NCBI RefSeq assembly: GCF_954871325.1
Contig: NC_088776.1
Coordinates: forward strand, 34,954,508 to 35,018,507
Reading direction: 5' to 3'
From: Gordionus sp. m RMFG-2023
Lineage: Eukaryota > Nematomorpha > Gordioida > Chordodea > Parachordodidae
Length of the DNA stretch: 64,000 nucleotides
This document shows, in pieces, positions 22,386 to 33,978 of the stretch; the stretch's first letter is position 1; each line of letters starts with the position of its first letter. Under the pieces are notes generated by a model, which saw only the letters and a list, made by a program, of their open reading frames with translations, ran no database searches and was not told the origin of the DNA. A program made the position numbers and the translations under genes.

Positions 22386-24140
22386 AAAATACATTAGGGA
22401 GATACGAAAACAATCGTGTTATGTTTATTAGATTAGATTTTATATTTTTTTAGATTTGTTTAATAAATAATAATGCATTTTATTTTTTTCTAACATTGCA
22501 AAAATTAACCATATCTATTCATTATTTATTAATATTAATATAATAATATTAGATTATAATAATATGATCATACCTAGATACTTCTACCTAATCCAATGAT
22601 AATATTACCCCCTTTAAAATTTTACCACCTACTCCCAATTTACCATTCTCCCATACTAAATCAAAATTAATAACAAAAAAGGAAATCAAAATCAAAACTA
22701 CCCTCCTCCGGTTTTATTCAAATTACGATAGAGTATTCATAACCACCTATCCTCCAATTTGAATGATGATCTTGCATCATAACAACTTCCTCGTAAAAAA
22801 AGTCCCTGATAAGATCCAAAATTCCGTGATTTAAAAACCCGGGCCATGGCATAAAATTACTAATTCATAGCCTATACTTCGAGATTGTGATGATTTTTTA
22901 GGATAAGAACTTGGCTGAGCTGTTTTGGAGATGGTCAAAATTAGGACTGTGCCAACAACAAATTTAATTCGATCCGATATTGCTACAAAACCTATATTAA
23001 AATTGATTTTATTTACCATCTATAAATCAATACCCAAAATTTCCTATTTAAAAAAAACTAAATTTCATGAATTATTTATTAATTGTATTTTTATTTAAAA
23101 TATCTCATTTAAAAATGTTTATGGCTGAATATAGTATTGTTAAATGGCTAGATTTAGCCGATTTGTACAAAAGGCTATCAATATTTTAGATATTATTACC
23201 AAAGCTTCAAAATTTTGACAATAGATATCCAAACCTTTCTGCCAACTATAGGCAAAATCTCCAAGCTTGGATAATATACTTTTGACTAAAATCTTGAGTT
23301 AGCCATTTTGAAAATCGGCTATATCAAACTGTTTAACAACACTAGCTTAATGTGATTCTAGATATTTTAAAATCCTTTTCCTGTTGCAGACAAAAGAATT
23401 ACATTTTAGCCAACTCTGTCTTTTAAAAAATTTTTTTAGGTTCCTTTCAAATTTATTAGGAACTTGAAATCTCAGTCTCACCTCCGTTTTTAAAGAATGA
23501 GCTTTTATTATATCATAGCTTGATTGGATATTATATTATAAATAATAAAAAAATTACACGTTAAAAAAAACTATGGCAGTTAATGTGAAAAAAATATATC
23601 AAAATCTTGGATAGAAAATTTTATGGCTGTATATGATTGGTATTTAGGATTTATGCTAAGACATAATCTTACCTTAAGATCCTTATTTTTATATGTTCAA
23701 TGCTTATTAAATTAATCAAAATTAAGTTTTAATTTATATATATAATTAACTTCAATTAAAAAGTATTATGATGTTTTGAACAATAAAATTATTCTATACG
23801 TATTATTCATTATTAATAAATAAAAATGCATTTCAAGCCTAAAAAACCAATGATTTAAGAAGTTCCTTGAAGTGATTTTCCTAACCCCGCTAATGGGGCT
23901 TGTTGGACAAAATTTCCACTTTTACCAAAAATAAAATTTCAAAAATATGATAATATTTTTAAAATTTTTTATATGGAACCTTTATAGAGTATAGTTTTAG
24001 TTATCTATTCATATATTGTTTTTTATAATATCTAAAAAAACACAGGAGCTATAGCCGATTTTGCAAAAATAGGTTTCACTAGCCCCAGTCTCCCCTACAT
24101 ATATTTTACAAATTTATAATTCTATTTTTTTCAAATTTAG
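22386..24140. other. Intron sequence with one MITE
   Basis: Contains the inverted-repeat element at 23132-23344. The remainder is A+T-rich and non-coding. Confidence 0.45.
23132..23344. mobile_element. 213-bp MITE beginning TAGTRTTGTTAAA
   Basis: Left end TAGTATTGTTAAATGGC; right end reverse-complemented TAGTGTTGTTAAACAG. Both are followed by TAGCCGATTT and an AAAA-GGC word. The element at 35466-35587 shares the ends, the GCCGATTTG word and an inner TTTGACTRAAATCTTRA segment, so this is a small family. Superfamily not assigned. Confidence 0.65.
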
Positions 24141-24539
24141 CTTACTCTTCGAGTGAAAAAAATTTTGTTTGTGGGAGTACGGAGAGTAGTTCACTGATAG
24201 ATTGGATACCAGACATGAATTTCGAAGTTCTAGACTATTTTCCGGAAGGTAGCATAAATAAATTAAGTTACTTTCAATTGCCATTCGGGTCATCCCAAAA
24301 GGGGAAAAGAAGGGGTAACCAAAAAGTTAATTTGATAAACCTCTATACGCTCCACAAGGAAGATCAAAGTGCCTTAAATTCAGGTCTTCTTAGACCGGCC
24401 CACTGGATTAAATTTAGCAATGAATGGGGGTTCAACTTCAAGCTCTCGGCGGCATGGTACGGTACCCCGATAGCTTACGAACATGCAGTAGAAATTCTGT
24501 TTCCTATCCCATTTTTGATCACGGGTTTTGTTGTTAGAG
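24141..24539 (+). CDS. EGF-discoidin gene: discoidin domain, first half
   Basis: After the acceptor TCAAATTTAG the exon encodes TYSSSEKNFVCGSTESSS, then LIDWIPDMNFEVL..., GLLRPAHWIKFSNEWGFN and VEILFPIPFLITGFVVRG. The opening cysteine, the AHWIKF tryptophan and the ILFPIPFLITGFVVRG strand (consensus LDLGxxxxVTGIxTQG) identify an F5/8 type C domain. It enters in phase 1 from the EGF exon and leaves in phase 1 at donor GTGGGC (24540). It is one uninterrupted 399-base exon without lesions. The ligand cannot be inferred; most family members bind lipids, glycans or cell-surface proteins. Confidence 0.88.
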
Positions 24540-26440
24540 GTGGGCTAGAGAAATGGAACAATTTTAATAGTTAGTATATAATTTATGAAATATAATTACT
24601 ATTTTTATAATATTATTCCACAAGAATGATATCAAATGCAGTGTTGTCAATAGCTTCTTAAATATATTTAGGATCAAATTTAAGCTGAATGGAGTAGTCT
24701 CTATAAGAACCTATTTTTTTGACCCAACCCATAGAAAGAAAGGTATTTTCCCGAACCAACCTTTATAATTTTTAAAAAAAATTCTAGACCCAAAAATAAA
24801 ATTAATTCAGTATTCTCGACCCGAAAATCAAAATATTAATAAAAATTTACCCTAAAATTTATTTATTTTACAGTATGTTATAAGAAATAATAAAATATAA
24901 TATGAATTAATTGATATCACTGATTTAAGACCCACCAGAAAAAAATTAACTAAGTGACCCAACCCAAATCTAGACACCTCTAATGTGAAGTAGTTATCTG
25001 CAAAAGTAGGCCAGGGCCGGGCCTAATATTTTTTAAGAAAATTCAGGCCGGTTGGGCCTTAGAAATTTTTTAAAATATATCTAAATTTATCAATTTTAAA
25101 TTGAATTTTTTATGTAGAATAAAAATGTGGTTTAGAAAGTAGACGTCATATTATTTTGAGTAATTATAAAAATTGATTTCTATATTTAAATAAATTCGGG
25201 CCAGACCGGGCCGACAAAATTTTCTAAAAAAAATTTCGGGCCTGGTCGGGCTTGAAAAATTATGCCCGATGTAGATCACTATTTGCGCAATTATCAACGC
25301 TACGTGATTATTATAAGTAAGGGGAATAATTTCTGGATTATCCATCTCAATTTTTACATTAGATATAATTGACGATAAAAATCAAAATAAATGTGCGTAA
25401 TATATATTATTAGCTATAACTTAAAGCACTAATCAAAATAAAATGAGATTTTCATGTTTAATAAAAATAGGAAATAGTGTTTAAACACTATAGTACAGTG
25501 TCAGGGTGTACCCGATTTTTGGAAACCCAGAATGAAAATGTATTGGACTTGCCCTTTGAAAACTCCAATTTATCTACGCTAAAATCATAAAATAACGATT
25601 TTAAAATATATGCTTTTTAAAAAATATTAATTCGCTTATAAAGTGCAAAAGAAACAAAATATGACTGACCATAAAATAATATAATTTGACACCGCCCGAC
25701 TGCTACCCCAATTGTCTTCGCTTTCAAGCAGAATATACTTCAAAATATAAAAATTTATATTTTTTAATAATTTTACTGGCCTGTCCTTTACATTAGTGCC
25801 GTGCAGAAACTTTTGGCGGCTCCTTAAAAAACACCATTTACCTAAGCTTATTTGATAAATTTTTGCAATAAGAACTAAAAACATATACTTTATTAAATTT
25901 TAATCATAAATGCTCTTTCAGGAGCATTTATTAATTCTGTATATTGAATAAGAATCCAAAATGATCTTTAAATAGCTTTAACTGCTGGAAACGTTTCCAA
26001 CGAATTTCTCTTTTAATCTAGTAATGCATTGAAAAATTTAGTCTCATATTTTTTTGAGCATTATGTTTAGGCGTATTATCTCTTTTGTAATAAAATTATT
26101 TTTGAACTCTACGTCTACAAATTAATGTTATTGAAGAAAAACATTGCACTTCTATACTCATTTCCAATTCCTGTGCAAGTTCTTTCGTTGAGTCAGGGAA
26201 ATTCTGACTAATCTTGCATACTATTTAAAAGTGTGGCTCTTTCTAATTCAATATTATCATTTTGCAAGCATCATTATGAGGGAGAGAAATATATGAATCA
26301 GCGACCTCTGCGAGGTCGTCATAATGAGTGAGGATCGTCGTAATGAGAGAAGAAAATATGTGAACCAGCGACTTTTGTGGAACTTCATGATTGCCATAAG
26401 AATGTCAATGTGCTCATCATCGAGTATTTCTGGCATATCA
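24540..26440. other. Start of the 8.7-kb intron; GGCC-class elements
   Basis: Contains decayed GACCCAACCC-type debris at about 24715-24975 and the better-preserved element at 24991-25281. The rest shows nothing I can name. Confidence 0.45.
24991..25281. mobile_element. GGCC-rich MITE, related to 60190-60489
   Basis: Left end TAGTTATCTGCAAAAGTAGG; right end reverse-complemented TAGTGATCTACATCGGGC. The interior has CCAGGGCCGGGCC and the shared block CATATTTAAATAAATTCGGG (here with TATATT) also present near 60376. Non-coding. Probably hAT-derived judging by the TAGAG/TAGTG-ATCTGCA ends shared with 61262-61952. Confidence 0.6.
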
Positions 26441-26444
26441 CGTC

Positions 26445-27355
26445 ACATTTATATTTCTAAAATGTTTAAACTAGCCCCTTTTTCAGAATTATTAAATGTA
26501 GCTTCGCTCTTTCTTTTTTCGTTTCAGCACCTGAATCAAATTTGTTTCCTCTTTCTATTTTAAAATATTTTGGTTATGGAATGAAATATTAGATGGCATT
26601 TTTTAACATTTCCCACTAAACATTATTTTTACACATTTATATTTCTAAAGTGTTTTAAACTAGCCCCTTTTTTAGAATTAATAAATGTAGCTTCGCTCTT
26701 TCTTTTTCGTTTCAGCACCTAAATCAAATTTGTTTCCTCTTCCCATTTTGAAATATTTTGGTTATGAAATGAAATATTATATGGCATTAACATTTCCCAC
26801 TAAACCGTATTTTTACACATTTATAGTTTTAAACTAGCCCCTTCCTTTTTTAGAATTAATAAATGCAACTTCGCTCTTTCTTTTTTCGTTTCAGCACCTG
26901 AATCAAATTTGTTTCCTCTTTCTATTTTAAAATATTTTGGTTATGGAATGAAATATTATATGGCATTTTTTAACATTTCCCACTAAACATTATTTTTACA
27001 CATTTATATTTCTAAAGTGTTTTAAACTAGCCCCTTTTTTAGAATTAATAAATGTAGCTTCGCTCTTTCTTTTTCGTTTCAGCACCTAAATCAAATTTGT
27101 TTCCTCTTCCCATTTTGAAATATTTTGGTTATGAAATGAAATATTATATGGCATTAACATTTCCCACTAAACCGTATTTTTACACATTTATAGTTTTAAA
27201 CTAGCCCCTTCCTTTTTTAGAATTAATAAATGCAACTTCGCTCTTTCTTTTTCGTTTCAGCACCTGAATCAAATTTGTTTCCTATTCCCATTTTGAAATA
27301 TATTGGTTATGAAATGAAATATTATATGGCGTTTTTAACATTTCAATCCACTAAA
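26445..27355. repeat. Tandem array of ~184-bp monomers arranged as ~367-bp dimers
   Basis: Five monomers start at about 26445, 26634, 26818, 26998 and 27182. All share TTTAAACTAGCCCCTT, GCTTCGCTCTTTC (or ACTTCGCTCTTTC), TTTCAGCACCTRAATCAAAT and TTTCCCACTAAAC. Monomers 3 and 5 share variants (CCTTTTTTAGAATTAATAAA with TGCAACTTCGC, short ACATTTATAGTTTT). Monomers 2 and 4 share others (TGTAGCTTCGC, ATTTCTAAAGTG). The higher-order unit is therefore two monomers. Confidence 0.9.
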
Positions 27356-27862
27356 CAGTATTTTTATATTAATCTAGTTAGTCATTTTACAAGGGTCTGA
27401 GAGTAGCATATTATATAGTATATATAAACATTTAATAGTTGAGTCATCTTAATTAAAATAATAACTCAGCAATTTAAAGTATGCCCACCTCAAAAATCTA
27501 TGTATTAAATGAAGAGTATGGTGTAAACTTTTTATTTTAAAATAGACTTATCAGAATATCCAAAAAGTGCCTTATAACGATTACAACTACAAAAATAGGA
27601 CCTTTGCGAGAAAATAGACAAAATATTTATCAAAATAATCATTAAATAAAAATGGTTCTTCTTTTAAAAATATTATATTTTTTTTAATTACCCATCACCT
27701 CATTGTTTCTTTGTTAATGGATTATTTAATTAAATTGTTTTTAAAGATTATTTATAATAGAAAAAAATGAAAATTTCAATAAAAAAATCTAATTTCTTAA
27801 CTAAAAAATAAAATTTTTTTTTTACTAAAATATAAAATTTTATATTATAGTTATGGCTAAAC

Positions 27863-28188
27863 CAATGACATATATAATACCTGACTGACGATTCATTCAT
27901 TAAAATGCATTTTTAAGCGTCGTTAAAAGCAAATCAGCTGGACCTGCCATTTTGGTAACATATATAGTAATTATTCTCTTGTTAAAAACTACTATTAAAT
28001 TGATAATTTGTTTCATTATTATCTCGATGATGCGGTATTTCTTTTATAAAGTTTGCATCAGATATAGGAATAAATTAGGCCCTCGTTTAAAATTTTAATG
28101 ATTAGTGTAACCAAAATGGCGTCTCCAGCTGATTTGCATTGATGTATTAATTAATGAATCGTCAGTCTAGGTATTATATATGTCATTG
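27863..28188. mobile_element. P-type MITE, 326 bp
   Basis: Long inverted repeats: left CAATGACATATATAATACCT, then GACTGACGATTCATT and AAATCAGCTGGA...GCCATTTTGGT; the right end mirrors them. The first bases and the CCATTTTG block resemble the P element at 37897-39691 (CAATGACATTAATACTATAG, GACTGCCGAT, GGCCATTTTGTG). The flanks GGCTAAAC (27855-27862) and GGACAAAC (28189-28196) agree at 6 of 8 bases, the target-site length P elements make. No coding. Confidence 0.75.
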
Positions 28189-28245
28189 GGACAAACCTTT
28201 TTTCAAAATTCATACATGGGTTTTTTTATTTTTATGTAGTGTATG

Positions 28246-28569
28246 TATAGGGCTGTGCCGATCCACATATTTTTCACCGATCCAATCCGATATTGGTTCA
28301 AAGCCGATCCGATATTTACTGATTCTTCACCACCCCTCTTTGAAATAAAATTTAATTTTTTTATTTCTACAATTAATACTATAATTAAAAAAATTATATT
28401 ATAATAAATTTAAAAAAATATTATAATAATGTAAAATAAATATACATAACATAAAATAAGAAGAAAAGTAAAAAGATCAGGTGTTTTTACAGGTTCTTCC
28501 CGATCCAATATTTTTGGAAAACGCTAAATATCGGTGCCGATCTGATATTAAATATCGGCACGCCCGAAT
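28246..28569. mobile_element. hAT-like MITE with GTGCCGAT ends, 324 bp
   Basis: Left end TATAGGGCTGTGCCGAT; right end reverse-complemented ATTCGGGCGTGCCGAT. The flanks AGTGTATG (28238-28245) and AGTGTATA (28570-28577) form a 7/8 target duplication. CCGATCC and GATATT words repeat inside both ends. The middle is a run of A+T. Such ends are common in hAT-derived repeats. Confidence 0.75.
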
Positions 28570-28577
28570 AGTGTATA

Positions 28578-30469
28578 GAAAAAATTCTTATTTTTACAAT
28601 ATTTAGCGGCCTCTAAAATTGTTTAATTTAGGAGGACCGAGACGGTTGCCCAACTCGCCCCTCCCCCTGTCTGCACGGTCTTTCTTTGCATAAAGGGAAG
28701 AGGGGTCATATATATTTTCTAAAAAATAATGAGTTCGGTTCAGTCCAGTGCGAGTTAGTTTATAGCATAAAGCAAATTTCTTTAAACTACATTCCTTTAA
28801 TGTTAAAAATGTATGGAATTACATTAGGCGAAAATATAATTTTTTTTTATTTCTTCTCTGTAGCCTTTATTATAAGGTGTATAAGTCTGGAAATATCTTT
28901 CAATATTCAATTCCAAACTACTTTTAAGCTAATTACTGTAAAAATTATACGTATAATGCGGAAACTGTAAACTTTTAATTTATGGTTTAATATAGCAAGG
29001 GAATCAACTATTTATATTTTTATGGATAAAAAGTTAGAATTATCCAGAGCTTTGTACTCGCGTGTTAGCCCATAGATGTAAAACGAGTTTAGAGAGCCTA
29101 TTTTATAACCCTTAACTTAAACAAGATTCTTTTTAAAACTCTCTGAGAACCATCAGGAGTTATAAGACTTTAAAGTGCAATATAAGCTATTTTCTTTTCA
29201 TAAATCTCAAATTACTCATAAATTGTGAAGCATCAGTAGTTCTAAGACTTTAGAGTTCAATATGAGCTATCTTCTTTCCATAAATCTATATTACACAATA
29301 AGTCCAAGGTCACAATTTTTTATTATACCGTAACTCTCCTTGAAAAATATTAAGTGTTTAATCTTCAGTGTTGTATTTCCCATAAAACAAAACAAAAATT
29401 TAACACAAGACCTAATTTTTTTTTATAATACATTATTAAAAATTTCTATCTTAATATTTAAAACAATATAAAATTAAAAATATAATTTCATAATTATGTT
29501 CCCAAAAAGGAACCAATTCATAATTTTTTAACGTATATATAAAAATTCTCTAGCTTTTTTTGTAAAAAGCTGGATTTTTAAAAAAAACTAAAGGTTAATG
29601 GCGAAAAATGCCCGTTTGTGGAAATTACTATTGGCGTAAATAGTTGGGACAAAAAATAAAAATGAAGAAATTCAAATTTTATACAATTTTTATAATTGTG
29701 CAAATAAATCAAATAGTGTTAACTTCAATCATTTTAAATATCTCGATTTTTGACATACGATATACAATATAATAAGTTTATAAAATTTGTTGATGTATCT
29801 GTAAAACCTATTTCTAGAATTTCATGATTATCGCGAGATTCCTACCCACATCTTTCATTCTAATCTTAAACATCTATTTCACTCAAGATAAATGAGATGA
29901 ATCATGAAAAATAATTCCCCGGATCCCATAATTTTTTTTAAAATTATCAAAAATAACCAACCTCAAAAAAACATAATGGGGTCTTTTCTTCTATAAAATT
30001 TATTTCCGCTTTCTATATGGAAAAATTATTCTTTTGCAGTTCAAGGATTTATTGGAATAATGAACAAAAATATTCAAAATATGTCAATTGTAATCGGAAA
30101 CAAGCATTTTCCCATTTCAGTTATTTTAAGATTAAAAATGTTTAGTTCCCATTTTCAATATTTAAAATGTTTTGAGTAGAGAATCTATAAAATTCTGAAG
30201 CACGTTCTAGTACTTACAGAATATTTATGAAGTAATGTTCTTGATCCATTTTTCCTAAAATATGGCACTTTTTGTTCTCAAAATCGTTAGGAATGTTCCA
30301 AGCCCCTGGTTACAATGTAATATCAGAATCGCTTAATCATAATATTATAGCAGTTTATTTAAACCAAAATCAATAATTATTTGTTGAGTTACGAATGTAT
30401 TAAATTATCATAAAATAGGATCAAATAAAATAAGTTGGTATTTTTGAGTGTTAATTTAGTAATGTTTTA
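28578..30469. other. Intron sequence, no gene recognised
   Basis: Includes a short imperfect tandem duplication at about 29150-29290 (units sharing AAGACTTTARAGTKCAATA and CCATAAATCT-like ends). An open stretch at 28686-28970 has no domain and looks like chance. Otherwise featureless. Confidence 0.4.
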
Positions 30470-30477
30470 TTTGCATG

Positions 30478-31056
30478 CAGCGTCTACATGAGTGGGAGGA
30501 ATAGGAACAGTTTGCACCCTATTTTTTTGAGGGGGTAGGGGGTAAGCTGCTTTAATGGGGGTAGGATAAATTTTTTGGGGGTTATCTATTAAATTTTGAG
30601 ATGAAATAAGACAAAATTTATTGCTGTAAAAATTATACTTTTATTATAGTATTATTATAATACAATTCATCGACCAAATCTATATATTGCAAACAATCAT
30701 ACATACTGTTTTCCAAATAAACTATCCTTTTAAATGTTAAATGTAATTTAAAAGGTTTAGATATTTTAGCAAACTTATAATGCCATAATAATTAATTCTT
30801 TGTAAATAATAGAGGTTTTAATTGAATTTATTATCTAAAAAATAAATTCTTTATATTCACAAAATATAGACAGTTGTTAGTAGAGATAGATAAATTTAAG
30901 TTATCCTTTATAAATTCTTTGAAAAGAGTATCAATAAATAAATAGGTGAAAATAATGAGAAAGAGACACTGCCACAGAAGGTGATTTTTTAGGAAGGTAG
31001 GCAAAGGTTTTTGAAGGGGGTTTGCATCCAGTGAAAATCCTGTCATGTAGACACTG
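30478..31056. mobile_element. Non-autonomous hAT element, copy 2, with perfect 8-bp target duplication
   Basis: TTTGCATG occurs at 30470-30477 and 31057-31064. Ends are CAGCGTCTACATGAGTGG and, reverse-complemented, CAGTGTCTACATGACAGG. The interior is homologous to 2588-3079 (shared GACCAAATCTATATAT and GCAAACAATCATA). No transposase. The perfect target duplication suggests a younger insertion than copy 1. Confidence 0.9.
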
Positions 31057-31516
31057 TTTGCATGGAGTTTATCAACAAATGTCCACTTTATAAAGGTCTT
31101 ACTAATGGACAATAAATTAGAAATCTTCTCACTTTTCAAAGTAAACAGTTGCCCAATTTACCAAGGCATTTTACAGTAATCGTTAGTAGGATATTGATTA
31201 GGACTTAATTTTGGTAAAATTAGGATTTTCCCAGATTATTAAGCATCCAAATTAGACAGATTTGATTGTATATTATTTTATCAGATCTTGGTGTCTCCTG
31301 AATAGCATTTCCCAGTCATATCTAGTAGAAAAATTCCATGTCATGGCCTTAGGAACACTTATTTTTGAATAAGACGTATAATATATTTGAACATTTTCCT
31401 ATACAAAAATCAGATCAGTTGATATGGATGAACATCCAACAATATCAAATTCTTTTGTATGAATTATTTTTTATTTGAAATGAATAAGGATCTAACATCA
31501 TCCTTAATATAATTAA

Positions 31517-32816
31517 CCCTTTAAAGCTCAATTTTTTAAAATAAAAAAAATTTTTTTATAAAAAATCTTCATTTATATACACCAAAGATGTAAAATTTTT
31601 CTATCGACTTTTATTTCATAGTATACAGGTAAAAAAAAATCATGTTACAATTTGACATCATTGAGCTCAATGTATAAAAAAATTATTTATTTATTATGAA
31701 ATGTTTTAAAACAATTTCTATCATGCTTAAAGCATAAATAAATTTCACATTTTTCACACTTAGTCCTTGAATATGGGGTAACACATAGTTTACACCTTTT
31801 TCGAGTGTTGGAAACTTCTGGAAAATGCCCTATATTAATGTATCTAAAGTCTGATATTATTTGAGGTAACCTAGATCCTTTTTGTATTTTAAGAGTTTTA
31901 TTTGATGTCTCCCTATTTTACTTTTACTAGTATTTGAGATTTAAATGTTTTATAAAAGATTTCATTTTTTTGTCTTTGATAGAATAATATGCATTCACAA
32001 TGCATATCTATCAAATGCAATATTATTCATAGATGGATCCTTATACCTTTGATATCTAATCTGTAGCATTTCACTAGCATATCATGTAAATCTCTCCCAT
32101 TCCTTCATTATATTTTTTAAAATACAAGGCCTAGAGATCTGAATAAATTTTTTTTCCTGTCATGAACCATCACCCCACATCTTCTATTGGGTTTATACCA
32201 TTGAAGGATAATATAACATGAACAAATTTGTTGTCAAACCATTTGTCAATTATATTATTATTAATGTCAGTTTTGTAGTTGAAACTATCTCTCCCCTTTT
32301 TCTTGAGATTGTGATCGCTTTTCAAATTGCAACCTTTTAGGCAATTGGTGTGGATTGCAGTTGTGGGCAAATCTATATCCATATTGTCAATAAGATGCTT
32401 AAAATTATCCTTGCTATCATTAATATCTGTTTATGAAATATAAAATTATTTTATTTGACATCTATAAAAATAAAATATATATTCCCAATAAATTAATTTG
32501 GGATCATAATTTTATAATTATATTTCCATGATGACATACTTGAATATTTTGTCTTCTTTATAAATTATATAGTTTTCAGAATTTAAATTAGAGTATTTAA
32601 ATAATAGGTAAAATCAAAATGGAAATACAGCCAAAAGTTATGTGATAATAAAATAAAAACATATATTTTTTTATTATTGAAATAATACGATTGAAAATAT
32701 TCTATATTTATTTTAAAATGTTAAATTAAATCATTGAGTGGTTTTGAACATTAAAAAATAACATGCAATATGATGATGTTAATTTAGCTCACAGGACTTT
32801 AAAGGGCTAAGGCTAA
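31517..32816 (-). mobile_element. piggyBac element, internally deleted
   Basis: The left edge is TTAA (31513-31516) followed by CCCTTTAAAGCTC; the right edge mirrors it (GACTTTAAAGGG ending at 32816) and is followed by CTAA, one change from TTAA. The minus strand carries piggyBac transposase pieces, including the C-terminal cysteine-rich tail. At 1.3 kb it is well short of a full piggyBac, and the N-terminal half of the transposase is missing. It lies in the intron before the fifth EGF-discoidin exon. Confidence 0.88.
31690..32382 (-). pseudogene. piggyBac transposase fragment
   Basis: The open stretch 32382-32170 reads LPTTAIHTNCLKGCNLKSD..., then YNYK-like KTDIN...KWFDNKFVHVILSF, matching the DDE_Tnp_1_7 region around the NRLKGCxLKSxxxLKKxGRG motif. 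The final piece (about 31830-31690) reads RKRCKLCVTPYSRTKCEKC, then IYLCFKHDRNCF: the cysteine-rich zinc-binding C-terminal domain that recognises piggyBac ends. The segment between them is broken by stops. No function expected. Confidence 0.85.
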
Positions 32817-33250
32817 TTATAATTTGTATATTTAAATTCAAAATAACAAGTCTTGGTTAAATATGTTTAGCAACCTTAATATATTATATATAGTCCTATA
32901 GGCTAGCCTAGCTCAGGGTAACATAAACAATATATGTGACCAGCTCATAGTGTTACAAATATTATTATGTTTCCTTCTTATTTCTTGCAAGATTTACTAA
33001 CAGAATTATAAAAGAATTTTAAAAAATACAAAACAGAAAATAAAATAAATATTTTAAGTTTGAGATTTTTTCCCTATAAGCACCCTTTTATAAATTGAGC
33101 CACACACCAAATGAGCTGGGTTTAGATCTAAAATAACTTATTAGAAAGTCAAAAGGGTAGGCTTAGGCCAAAAAAATTTGCTTCTAATACTTATTATTTG
33201 AAATAAATTTATATTTATGAATAATTCAATTTTTTTCAATCAAATATAAG

Positions 33251-33354
33251 GTCATTGTATAATCTGCAAAAGATTAGTTACAGAATATAGGGTAACTTAT
33301 AGAACTGGTTCAAATCAATGGTTCAATATATTGAATGAAGATGATAAAGAAATA
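33251..33354 (+). CDS. EGF-discoidin gene: discoidin domain, middle exon
   Basis: A 104-base exon between the acceptor CAAATATAAG and donor GTAAAT. Joined to the G left by the previous exon it encodes GHCIICKRLVTEYRVTYRTG, then SNQWFNILNEDDKEI. The VTEYRVTYRTGSNQW stretch is the discoidin strand usually written WVTxYxVxYSxDGxxW. It exits in phase 0, as the last exon needs. Both phases and the domain order support it despite its small size. Confidence 0.87.
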
Positions 33355-33594
33355 GTAAATTATAATATTTTGTTGGATTTTAAAAAAAAAATTAGCCATA
33401 AATATATAAATTAAAAAATTTATGTAAGTTATATCAAAACTAAGAATCTATAAATAATATATTTTAAAAGAACTAATTAAATATTCTAACTTTTATATAT
33501 ACAATCTAGTGCCAATAGATGTAAATTATGCTATAAAATTATGACAAAAATATAAATTTTATTAGAAAAAGATAAGACATTCAAGTATTAGATA

Positions 33595-33934
33595 AAAGGT
33601 CTGCAATGGGTGGACTAAAAGATTTTAACATTGGGCTAGTGAGCTGGTAGGTTTTAAAATATTTTTAAAACAATGGGCAGGCAAAATGAGCAACTTCCAT
33701 TTATTAAAAAACATTTTTTATTTCATATTTAAAAGTTAAATAAAAAAATACATTAAAATAAAATGGAGCCAAGCTAGTGGATAAAATTGCTTCTTAAACA
33801 TCGGGCATAAAAAAAATGTTTTTAAAAAATGGCAAGCAGGCAGATGAATTTAAAAAACACATAGCCAGACAAATGGGTTAAATTTTTTTAGTAATGCTGG
33901 GTAGATATTTAGATTGCATCCATTGCAGACCTTT
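33595..33934. mobile_element. MITE filling the last intron of the EGF-discoidin gene
   Basis: Left end AAAGGTCTGCAATGGGTGG; right end reverse-complemented AAAGGTCTGCAATGGATGC. The interior has decayed GGGCAGGCA/GGGCTAG words. The element at 55140-55477 has similar ends (AGAAGGCTACAATGGG / AGAGGTTTACAATAGG). It fills more than half of a 624-base intron and stops 44 bases before the last exon. No clear target duplication. Confidence 0.65.
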
Positions 33935-33978
33935 ATTTTAAATTTCCTTATATCTAATTTTATCTTTGTTATATTAAG

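Noticed and set aside
28686-28970. Open frame of 94 codons
   Set aside because: Hydrophobic A+T-driven sequence without domain, splice context or homology; likely chance.
30831-31139. Open frame of 102 codons on the minus strand
   Set aside because: It crosses the right end of a hAT MITE and has no domain; chance frame.
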